From Mucilaginibacter sp. (GTDB taxonomy: Bacteria > Bacteroidota > Bacteroidia > Sphingobacteriales > Sphingobacteriaceae), in the NCBI GenBank assembly GCA_031292485.1, contig JARLHA010000032.1, positions 62,001-126,000 of the forward strand: a DNA stretch of 64,000 nt, in the 5' to 3' direction. Shown here one piece after another: positions 18,140 to 25,633 of the stretch. The position numbers and the translations under genes were made by a program. A model generated the notes under the pieces. It ran no database searches. It had not been told where the DNA came from and worked only from the letters and a program-made list of their open reading frames with translations. Numbering within the stretch: the first letter of the stretch is position 1; each line of letters starts with the position of its first letter.

Positions 18140-18613
18140 TTATAACTCAAAATTCAACAGCTGCTCCCTGGATAAAGCCCCGTTAAGCCAGCCCGCTTCA
18201 ATGCCGGCATCGTATTTTTTATAAAACCCGATAGCTGGTTCGTTCCAGTCGAGTACTTGCCAGGACATTCCGTTAAAGCCCATTTCTTTTGCCTCAACGA
18301 TCAGCCTGTCAAACAATAATTTACCGACGCCTTTACCGCGCATTTCTTCGGTGACGATCAGGTCCTCCAGGTACATACGGCAGCCCTTCCAGGTAGAGTA
18401 ACGTACATAGTATACAGCAAAGGCTACGATAAAGCCGTCAACTTCGGCAACAAAGGCCTTCCAAACAGGCTTTTCCCCAAAGCCGGCATCTTCAAACTCC
18501 TGCAGGGTAACGGTAACCTCTTCGGGCGCTCTTTCAAAAAGCGCCAATTCTTTCACCAGTTCTAATAATCGCGGGCAATCTTCTTTTTTTGCTATTCGTA
18601 GTTGTATGTTCAT
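18140..18613 (-). CDS. GNAT-family N-acetyltransferase
   Basis: A 157-residue acetyltransferase resembling the diamine/spermidine N-acetyltransferase subgroup (starts IRIAKKEDCPRLLELVKEL-like, here MNIQLRIAKKEDCPRLLEL). The acetyl-CoA loop is MRGKGVGKLLFDRL (R/QxxGxG/A, about 93-106), with the preceding beta strand YLEDLIVTEE. The C-terminal WNEPAIGFYKKYDA is also typical. The acceptor amine is unknown. Its ATG lies in the first unit of an octamer repeat (18608-18639). The aspartokinase gene follows 22 nt downstream. Confidence 0.88.
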   Translation of the reverse strand: MNIQLRIAKKEDCPRLLELVKELALFERAPEEVTVTLQEFEDAGFGEKPVWKAFVAEVDGFIVAFAVYYVRYSTWKGCRMYLEDLIVTEEMRGKGVGKLLFDRLIVEAKEMGFNGMSWQVLDWNEPAIGFYKKYDAGIEAGWLNGALSREQLLNFEL

Positions 18614-18738
18614 TAGTTCAATAGTTCACTGGTTCATTGATATTATGGTGGATTTAGCTAATCGCGCAGCAATCCATATTTGACAATCTGCTTTCCGCTA
18701 AGGAAAAATCCGAAATCGAACATCCGAATTCCGAAATC
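18608..18738. repeat. Octamer and heptamer direct repeats in the GNAT-YggS gap
   Basis: Four in-phase octamers GTTCATTA, GTTCAATA, GTTCACTG, GTTCATTG occupy 18608-18639; the first overlaps the GNAT start codon. A second set of heptamers ATCCGAA, ATCGAAC, ATCCGAA, TTCCGAA occupies 18708-18735. Copies differ at one to three positions. No facing arm was found for either set. Confidence 0.7.
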
Positions 18739-18742
18739 AATT

Positions 18743-19432
18743 TCAATTATTCTTCCAATGTTTAATCACCCTTTGGCCAAATATTGTGCTGCCGAGCCTG
18801 ATCATATTACTGCCCTGCTCAATGGCGACTTTATAATCTGATGACATGCCCATTGATAAGGTATCAAATGCGGGTTCTTTCCTGAAGAAGCTTTGTTTGA
18901 TGCCATCAAAAAAAGTTTTTAGCTCATAAAATTCGTCCTTAATCTGTTTTTGATTATCGGTATTGGTGGCGATTCCCATTAATCCCCTGATCCGGATATG
19001 TTTTAAGGCTGCAAACTCCTCGGAGCGAAGCAATTCTATCGCCTCGTCAAAACCTAAGCCAAACTTGGTTTCTTCATCGGCTATGTAAACTTCTAACAGG
19101 CAATCAATAATCCGGTTGTTTTTTGTGGCATGTTTATCAATTTCCTGTAAAAGTTTTAAGCTATCAACAGATTGGATCATACTGATAAAAGGTGCAATAT
19201 ATTTTACTTTATTGGTTTGTAAATGTCCGATAAGGTGCCACTCAATATCTTTGGGTAAATGTTCATGCTTTTCAACGAGCTCCTGTACCTGGTTTTCGCC
19301 AAATAAACGCTGCCCGGCGCTGTAAGCCTCAAGCACTTCTTCGTTTGATTTTGTTTTTGACACGGCTAAAAGGGTTACATTTATTGGGCCGGTTTCGTTT
19401 TTTAAGCTTTTTATATTATCTGCAATGCTCAT
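18743..19432 (-). CDS. YggS/PROSC-type pyridoxal-phosphate homeostasis protein
   Basis: A 229-residue alanine-racemase-fold protein that binds PLP and buffers the cofactor; it has no confirmed catalytic activity in characterised members. The PLP lysine is in LLAVSKTKS (about residue 26). RLFGENQVQEL, WHLIGHLQTNKVKYI and the C-terminal LSMGMSSDYKVAIEQGSNMIRLGSTIFG are signature blocks. The length matches the family (about 225-235). It is divergent from the DUF4296-mutS2 pair, whose putative -7 element (TAATTTTG, 19440-19447) lies just outside the start codon. Confidence 0.95.
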   Translation of the reverse strand: MSIADNIKSLKNETGPINVTLLAVSKTKSNEEVLEAYSAGQRLFGENQVQELVEKHEHLPKDIEWHLIGHLQTNKVKYIAPFISMIQSVDSLKLLQEIDKHATKNNRIIDCLLEVYIADEETKFGLGFDEAIELLRSEEFAALKHIRIRGLMGIATNTDNQKQIKDEFYELKTFFDGIKQSFFRKEPAFDTLSMGMSSDYKVAIEQGSNMIRLGSTIFGQRVIKHWKNN

Positions 19433-19474
19433 TTATCCGTAATTTTGTTCAATAATAAGCCGCTAAATTACAGA

Positions 19475-19855
19475 ATGCGTAAATATATCACCTTGTTTTT
19501 TTCAGTAAGCTTACTTTTATTTGCATGCACTACTAATAAAAGTAAAGTAGAAATCATTGAACATGACCAGATGGTCAGGCTGTTAACTGATATTCATGTG
19601 CTCGACGGCAGCATGTACAATACTGTTTCGCAAAGCACGGATACTTTGTATAAATATGGTACGGCGAGGTATCTTACCTTATTTAAAAAATATCATGTTG
19701 ATTCAGTGGAGTTTAGGCGGAGCCTGAAATACTATACTACCCAGCCCATTGAATTTCAGGCGATGTATGATAAAATATTGGTCAATCTTCAAGCCAAAAC
19801 AGATTCCATTAATAAGAAATTACTCAAAATTACGAATGCCCCACACCCGAAATAA
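19475..19855 (+). CDS. DUF4296 lipoprotein
   Basis: A 126-residue lipoprotein with a typical lipobox: MRKYITLFFSVSLLLFAC, the cysteine being residue 18. The mature part contains HDQMVRLLTDIHVLDGSMYN and an F-x-KYHVDSVEFRRSLKYYTTQP block characteristic of the Bacteroidota DUF4296 family. An in-frame ATG 30 nt upstream (19445) is rejected because it lies inside or against the -7 element TAATTTTG (19440-19447) and would spoil the signal peptide. Function unknown; anchored in the outer or inner membrane facing the periplasm. Its last 20 nt overlap the start of mutS2. Confidence 0.88.
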   Translation: MRKYITLFFSVSLLLFACTTNKSKVEIIEHDQMVRLLTDIHVLDGSMYNTVSQSTDTLYKYGTARYLTLFKKYHVDSVEFRRSLKYYTTQPIEFQAMYDKILVNLQAKTDSINKKLLKITNAPHPK

Positions 19856-22196
19856 TACCGATAAACTAGGTTTTACCGAGGTAAAGGAATTAATTAAAGC
19901 TCATTGCCTTAGCGAAATGGGCCGGCAAATGGTCGACAAGATCCAGGTGATGAATAATTTCGACCAGATCAGCAAGTTCCTGGGCCAGGCAAATGAGTTT
20001 AAAAATATTTTAGAGAATGATGATGCTTTACCGATTCATCATTTTTTTGATATTAAAGCGCTTGCTAATAAAGCCAGGATTGAAGGCGTTTTTTTAAGTG
20101 AAGAAGAATTTTATCAGGTACATGCGTCTTTAACAACCGTATTTGCCGTAATTGCCTATTTTAACGGGCGGGAAGGTTTATATCCCAACCTGGAAGCCTT
20201 ATTTGAACATTTGCCTATTGAAAAGGCGATTATTAAAAAAATCGATATGGTTATTGATCAGAAGGGAAAGATCAGGCCAAACGCATCGCGCGACTTACAG
20301 GAAATTACCTCGGGCATTGCACGGGCCGAACAGGAAGCCCGCAAAAAGATAGACCAGATTTTTAAAAACGCAGGTAGCAATGGGTGGACGGCCGACGGAT
20401 CACTAACCGTGCGCGATGGCCGTTTATGCATCCCCTTACTGGCGGAAAACAAGCGAAAATTAAAAGGTTTTATACACGATGAATCGGCATCAGGCCAAAC
20501 GGTTTACATGGAGCCGGAGGAAGTGTTCACCCTGAATAATCGCATCCGCGACCTTGAGTTTGACCGCAGGCGCGAGATCATTAAAATATTAACGGCTTTA
20601 ACTGATGAGCTAAGACCTTATGTACCATTACTTTTATCGTACCACAGCCTTTTAACCAAACTTGATTTTGTGAGGGCTAAAGCGCTTTTTGCAATTGACA
20701 TTGAGGCCGAAATGCCCCAATTGGTAAATGAAGCAAGTATAAAGTTAACTAATGCAAGGCACCCGCTTCTACTATTGAATTTTAAAAAAGAACATAAAAC
20801 TGTTGTGCCTTTAAATGTGCAGATTGACGAGCATACCCGCATTGTTGTTGTTTCCGGGCCAAACGCGGGAGGGAAATCTGTTTGTATGAAAACAGTTGGC
20901 TTGCTGCAAACCATGGTACAGGCTGGTTTATTGATCTCAGCTTCCGAAACCAGCGTTGTGGGGGTATTTAAACAGTTGTTTGTGGATATAGGCGATGATC
21001 AGTCGCTTGAGAGTGATTTGAGTACTTATAGCGCCCACCTTTCAAAGATGAAAGAGTTTGTAGAGCAGGCTAACGGAAAAACATTGGTGTTGATAGATGA
21101 ATTTGGTACAGGTACTGATCCTCAATTCGGTGGACCAATCGCCGAGGCAGTGCTGGAATCCTTAAATCATAAAAAGGTAAAAGGCATGGTGACTACCCAC
21201 TATTCAAACCTGAAAATATTTGCCAGCCGCACTGAAGGGATAGAAAACGCCTCGATGTTATTTAATAATGTGGAAATGAAGCCGCTTTATATGCTGGAAG
21301 TGGGTAAACCCGGCAGTTCGTACGCCTTCGAGATCGCCCAGAAAATTGGCTTGCCCCAAAATGTACTTAACCTGGCCAAAAACAAGATCAGCGCAGGCCA
21401 AAAAAAGGTAGATACTTTGCTGGTTGACCTTGAAAGGGAGAAGAAAGAAATTTACGATACCCGGGTAGCGCTTGAAAAACAGCAGCGACAGGTGAACGCG
21501 CTTCTTGCCGAAAATGAGACTTTGAAAAGCTACCTTGAAGAAAACAAAAAAGCGTTAATCAGGGATGCTAAAGATCAGGCAAAAAATATCATTTTAAATG
21601 CAAATAAGCTGGTGGAAAACACGATCTCAGAAATAAAAAGCAGTAATGCCGATAAAGAGACAACACGTGTTTTGAGGGAGAAATTAAACACCGAACTTCA
21701 AAAAAATACGGTTAAACCTATTGTCGTCAAACCATTGCCTGCTGATGAAGACATCAAACCAGGCGATTGGGTTAAATTAGCAGATAGTGAAACAACCGGG
21801 CAGGTGATAGAGATCATTAAAGATAATGTGGTAATTGCTATTGGCGATTTACGTACCGTTGCCAAAAAGAAACGGGTAATTAAAGTATCCAAATCATCTG
21901 TACCAAAAGAAATCAGGCGAAATTATAACAACCACACCGGCGACATGGCCAGTTTTAACCCAGAAATTGATGTAAGGGGTATGCGAACAGAAGACGCTTT
22001 AAATAATATCGAAAGGCTTTTTGACCGTGCCCTGATGATGGGATTTGGTAATTTAAAGATCATCCACGGCAAAGGTGACGGTATTTTGCGCAAAATGATA
22101 AGGCAATACCTTAAAAAATACGAACAGGTGGACCGCATGGAAGATGAACATGCCGACAGGGGCGGGGATGGTATAACTTATGTATATTTTAAATGA
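19836..22196 (+). CDS. mutS2: Endonuclease MutS2 / ribosome-rescue ATPase
   Basis: A 786-residue MutS2. It has a core/clamp region, ABC-type ATPase with Walker A GPNAGGKS (about 341-348) and Walker B LVLIDEFGTGTDPQ (about 418-431), and a long coiled coil (about 490-620: LLVDLEREKKEIYDTRVALE and onward). A KOW-like linker follows, then a C-terminal Smr domain with DVRGMRTEDA and HGKGDGILR. MutS2 is linked to suppression of recombination and, in Firmicutes, to splitting collided ribosomes through the Smr domain. The open frame extends upstream to 19749, but the ATG at 19836 is chosen because it gives the standard MutS2 N-terminus (DKLGFTEVKELIKAHCLS). It overlaps the DUF4296 gene by 20 nt, implying co-translation. 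Confidence 0.95.
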   Translation: MPHTRNNTDKLGFTEVKELIKAHCLSEMGRQMVDKIQVMNNFDQISKFLGQANEFKNILENDDALPIHHFFDIKALANKARIEGVFLSEEEFYQVHASLTTVFAVIAYFNGREGLYPNLEALFEHLPIEKAIIKKIDMVIDQKGKIRPNASRDLQEITSGIARAEQEARKKIDQIFKNAGSNGWTADGSLTVRDGRLCIPLLAENKRKLKGFIHDESASGQTVYMEPEEVFTLNNRIRDLEFDRRREIIKILTALTDELRPYVPLLLSYHSLLTKLDFVRAKALFAIDIEAEMPQLVNEASIKLTNARHPLLLLNFKKEHKTVVPLNVQIDEHTRIVVVSGPNAGGKSVCMKTVGLLQTMVQAGLLISASETSVVGVFKQLFVDIGDDQSLESDLSTYSAHLSKMKEFVEQANGKTLVLIDEFGTGTDPQFGGPIAEAVLESLNHKKVKGMVTTHYSNLKIFASRTEGIENASMLFNNVEMKPLYMLEVGKPGSSYAFEIAQKIGLPQNVLNLAKNKISAGQKKVDTLLVDLEREKKEIYDTRVALEKQQRQVNALLAENETLKSYLEENKKALIRDAKDQAKNIILNANKLVENTISEIKSSNADKETTRVLREKLNTELQKNTVKPIVVKPLPADEDIKPGDWVKLADSETTGQVIEIIKDNVVIAIGDLRTVAKKKRVIKVSKSSVPKEIRRNYNNHTGDMASFNPEIDVRGMRTEDALNNIERLFDRALMMGFGNLKIIHGKGDGILRKMIRQYLKKYEQVDRMEDEHADRGGDGITYVYFK

Positions 22197-22234
22197 ACCA
22201 CAGCCATTTTTTTAAGTTGATAAAAATTTAAATC

Positions 22235-23311
22235 ATGAATTTAAAAATAAGTTTTTTCTGCATTGCCATTGCCGCCAGTTTACAATGCGGCGCTCAAACC
22301 ATTGTTAAAAGTGCTGACCCTCACATCCGTTATTCCGGCCGCATAGCGATGAGGGATAGTGCGGCGGAACTATCATGGTCGGCCAGTTCAATAACCGTAA
22401 ATTTTAAGGGAACCGGAATCAGCGCCGTATTAAAAGACGAACGCGCTGATAATAATTATAATGTGATCATTGACGGCAAAGTTACCAGTATCATCCATCC
22501 TGAATTAACTAAAAAAACTTACCAGTTAGCCGATGGATTAAACCCCGGAAAACATACCCTTGAATTATTTAAACGAACTGAGTGGGCGATGGGGAAAACG
22601 TGGTTTTACCGTTTTGAGCTACCAGCCCATAGTAAAATCTTACCTCCTCCGCCTGCTCAAAAGCGCAAAATAGAGTTTTTTGGCAATTCAATCACCTGTG
22701 GTTATGCTGACGAGGATACAACGGGTAAAGACCGTGGTACAAGTCCATATGAAAATGGGTACCTGAGTTATGCAGCCATTACAGCAAGACATTTTAATGC
22801 TGAAATACACAACACATCAAAAAGCGGTATTGGAATCACCATAAGCTGGTTTCCGATGATTATGCCTGAAATGTACGACAGGCTTGATGCAACTGATCCA
22901 AACAGTAAATGGGATTTTTCAAAATATACGCCGCAGGTAGTGGTTATCAACTTATTTCAAAATGATTCGTGGTTGGTTAATATGCCCAATAACGAGCAAT
23001 TTAAAGCCAAATTTGGAACCCAGCCGCCAACCCCTGAATTTATTATTAACGCTTATCAAAGCTTTGTTAAAAGCGTTCGATCCAAATATCCCGATGCGAA
23101 GATCATTTGCATACTGGGCAGCATGGATGCTACCAGGGCGGGTTCGGCATGGCCGGGATATATTGACAAAGCCGTGGCAGGACTGAATGATAAAAATATC
23201 TACACCCATTTTATTCCCTATAAGAATACCAACGGTCACCCGAGCCTTAAAGAACAACAAGCTATGTCAGATGACCTGATCGGGTATATGGAGAAAAATA
23301 TCGATTGGTAA
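22235..23311 (+). CDS. CE2-type SGNH acetylesterase, secreted
   Basis: A 358-residue exported carbohydrate esterase of family CE2: a signal peptide (ISFFCIAIAASLQCGAQ), an N-terminal jelly-roll domain (about 25-135, YNVIIDGK and WFYRFELP) and an SGNH hydrolase domain. The nucleophile is in FFGNSITCGYADE (Ser about 152); the catalytic histidine is in NTNGHPSLKEQQ (about 335). The residue three before the histidine is Asn, where the classical triad has Asp, consistent with the Ser-His dyad reported for several CE2 enzymes. Likely substrate is acetylated xylan, mannan or similar plant polysaccharide. It follows mutS2 by 38 nt and may be partly co-transcribed. Confidence 0.88.
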   Translation: MNLKISFFCIAIAASLQCGAQTIVKSADPHIRYSGRIAMRDSAAELSWSASSITVNFKGTGISAVLKDERADNNYNVIIDGKVTSIIHPELTKKTYQLADGLNPGKHTLELFKRTEWAMGKTWFYRFELPAHSKILPPPPAQKRKIEFFGNSITCGYADEDTTGKDRGTSPYENGYLSYAAITARHFNAEIHNTSKSGIGITISWFPMIMPEMYDRLDATDPNSKWDFSKYTPQVVVINLFQNDSWLVNMPNNEQFKAKFGTQPPTPEFIINAYQSFVKSVRSKYPDAKIICILGSMDATRAGSAWPGYIDKAVAGLNDKNIYTHFIPYKNTNGHPSLKEQQAMSDDLIGYMEKNIDW

Positions 23312-23773
23312 AGTACCGTTCCCCTGTAGATGGGAACACCGGTGAACAGGGGGAACAGCAGGGACGTAAATGTTGTTGAAATATCTGTAAATAAGCTGAT
23401 TATATCAAAAAAAACCGTAAGGCGGCCTGCTAACTTCGTAATGTTGTTTTTTAAGGTGTTAATAATGAAATATTTACATATTTTGAATATTTGCTTTTTT
23501 TGACAAATGCACTATATCTTCCATTCTTTTTAAAGCACGACTTCTTAATCCTTTATATTGCGAGTCAGCAATTTAATGGAAATACCTTATCTCAAAACAT
23601 CATTATTTTATCATCTGTTGGAAAAGTTAAATATTGTTAAATGGAAGCGAAATAGGCTATCTGATGCGAAATTTTAAAGAAAAATAGCGATAATTATCAA
23701 TCTTATCGACACAATTACCCGCTTCGTCTAATTTATAAAACTGCGGGATTACAATTGGCTACCTTAGTTTGAT
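23312..23773. other. Intergenic region with a nested hairpin
   Basis: After the esterase stop, GTTCCCCTGT (23318-23327) faces ACAGGGGGAAC (23346-23356), with one extra G; a competing shorter pairing GTTCCC/GGGAAC exists inside. No U-run follows, so it is a weak terminator candidate. The remaining 400 nt before the histidine kinase are AT-rich. No gene, RNA or clear -33/-7 pair is seen, although TAGTTTG just ahead of the kinase ATG resembles a degenerate -7 element. Confidence 0.5.
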
Positions 23774-24820
23774 ATGTTGAAGCGTTTAAAACCGGCTGTT
23801 ATTATCGAGGTGCTTATACACATGTTGTTTTGGGTACTTATTACTGTTTTCCCGTTCCTTTCAGGGCCATATGCAAATTTACGGCCCCGGTTCCCGTTTT
23901 CGCCATGGCATTTGGTTATTATCAATGCCTTCCTTGCCGTTCAGTTTTACCAGAATGCTTTCTTCCTGATACCTGTAATTTTAAACAAGCACAAAAAGAT
24001 CCTGTTATATTTTATTTTATTGCTTATTTCGTTCATTACCATAGATATCATTATCAATCAAATACAGCCCGAAAATCCTTTTCCGAGGTTTCAACCGGCA
24101 TTCGGTGTACCGTTAAGGCCACCGCTTGTTTTTAGGTTTAATATTTTGCCGTTAATCGCCATTACTGCCGCAGGATTCGCGTACCGCTATCTGGCCGACC
24201 AGGTCAGGATAATTAATAACGAACGGGAAATTGTTAACGAGGCGTTGGTATCCGAACTTGCTTTTCTGCGTTCACAGATCAGCCCGCATTTTATTTTCAA
24301 TGTAATTAATAGCATCGTAGCGCTTTCGCGATTAAACCCTGCGTTGGTTGAACCTACGCTGATACAGCTTTCAAAATTGCTTCGTTATATGCTTTATGTA
24401 AGTGATGAACAAAAAGTTACCCTGATCAGAAAGGCTGATTATTTGAACAGTTATATCGAACTGCAAAAGCTGCGTTTCCAGGACCAGGTTAAGGTAAACG
24501 TAAATTTTAACATAGCGAAACCTGAAAAAACCATTGAGCCGATGTTGTTAATACCATTTGTTGAAAATGCTTTTAAACACGGCATCGGGGAAGTTGCGGC
24601 CCCCGTTATTGAAATTTGTTTAAAATCAGATAATGACCAACTGGCTTTCAGTGTACAAAACACTTACAACCCAATGGAACCAAATAAGGACGAGCCGCAC
24701 GGGATAGGATTAACAAATGTGAAAAGGCGGCTCGCTTTGCTGTACCCCGGGAAGCACGAACTGGCTATTGATAAAAGGGGGAATATTTATACAGTCAAGC
24801 TACAAATACAATTGAAATGA
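23774..24820 (+). CDS. LytS-like sensor histidine kinase
   Basis: A 348-residue membrane kinase of the His_kinase (PF06580) class. Four predicted TM helices lie at about 10-30, 46-70, 76-95 and 121-139. A short coiled linker leads to the phosphoacceptor motif SELAFLRSQISPHFIFNVIN with histidine about 172; the classical form is QxNPHFLFN. The ATPase part has VENAFKHGIG (N box) and GIGLTNVKRRL (G box). No periplasmic sensor domain is present, so the signal is probably sensed in the membrane. It overlaps the regulator gene by ATGA, indicating one transcript and a dedicated pair. Confidence 0.93.
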   Translation: MLKRLKPAVIIEVLIHMLFWVLITVFPFLSGPYANLRPRFPFSPWHLVIINAFLAVQFYQNAFFLIPVILNKHKKILLYFILLLISFITIDIIINQIQPENPFPRFQPAFGVPLRPPLVFRFNILPLIAITAAGFAYRYLADQVRIINNEREIVNEALVSELAFLRSQISPHFIFNVINSIVALSRLNPALVEPTLIQLSKLLRYMLYVSDEQKVTLIRKADYLNSYIELQKLRFQDQVKVNVNFNIAKPEKTIEPMLLIPFVENAFKHGIGEVAAPVIEICLKSDNDQLAFSVQNTYNPMEPNKDEPHGIGLTNVKRRLALLYPGKHELAIDKRGNIYTVKLQIQLK

Positions 24821-25533
24821 TGCGATGCCTGCTTGTTGATGATGAAGCCCTTGCGCTTGATCTGTTGGAAGATAATTTAAAACACGTAAACTACCTGCAG
24901 GTTGCCGGCCGCTGTCGTACAGGCGGCGAAGCTATATTGTTTTTACAAAATGAGGAGATTGACCTTTTGTTTTGTGATATACAAATGCCCGGCCTTAACG
25001 GCCTGCAACTGGTAAAAAGCCTGGTAAAGAAACCGATGATCATTTTTGTTACCGCTTATGAAAAATTTGCTATTGACGGTTTTGAACTTGACGTAATAGA
25101 TTATCTGGTGAAACCTGTATCTATGGAGCGATTTTTAAAAGCCTGCCAGAAGGCTTATATGCTCTATGAATTAAACAGAAAATCGGTGGTGCAGGGGCCT
25201 GTAAAAAAACAATATATTTTTGTACATGCTGATTATAATCTGGTAAAGATCAATTTTAATGAAATTGAATACGTTGAAGGGCTGAAAGACTATGTAAAAA
25301 TAAACCTTATTAACCAGCAGAAGCCGATACTATCACGTACCAGCATCAAGGCGCTCGAGTTACAGTTACCTGATGAAATGTTTTACAGGATTCATAAATC
25401 GTACATTGTTAATATTGACTACGTACAGCAAATAAGGCGGGGAAAAATAAAAATGGTTAATTCAGAACTGCCCTTAAGCGACAATTACAGGGACGTGATC
25501 CATAAAATGATCGGTAAGGAAACAGCACCGTAG
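24817..25533 (+). CDS. LytTR-family response regulator
   Basis: A 238-residue regulator: receiver domain (about 3-118, acidic pocket VDDE at 7-10, phospho-acceptor Asp about 54 in LLFCDIQMPGLNG, KPVS at the C-end) plus LytTR DNA-binding domain (about 135-235, with YVEGLKDYVKI, MFYRIHKSYIVNID and LPLSDNYRD). Start by ATGA overlap with the kinase. The TonB receptor gene begins 100 nt downstream on the same strand, so control of that receptor, or cotranscription with it, is a reasonable inference; no LytTR direct-repeat site was identified with confidence. Confidence 0.94.
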   Translation: MMRCLLVDDEALALDLLEDNLKHVNYLQVAGRCRTGGEAILFLQNEEIDLLFCDIQMPGLNGLQLVKSLVKKPMIIFVTAYEKFAIDGFELDVIDYLVKPVSMERFLKACQKAYMLYELNRKSVVQGPVKKQYIFVHADYNLVKINFNEIEYVEGLKDYVKINLINQQKPILSRTSIKALELQLPDEMFYRIHKSYIVNIDYVQQIRRGKIKMVNSELPLSDNYRDVIHKMIGKETAP

Positions 25534-25633
25534 CATAAGTTGTGGCTTTGGTCTGCACATTAACGCTCCTTATCTCATTTATTTCCCATCATAAGATACA
25601 TGCTGCAACTTCGTCGGGATAGAAATTAACCGG

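Noticed and set aside
23318..23356. Strong terminator after the CE2 esterase
   Set aside because: The stem is convincing but no U-run follows on either strand, so it was kept only as a hairpin in an intergenic entry.
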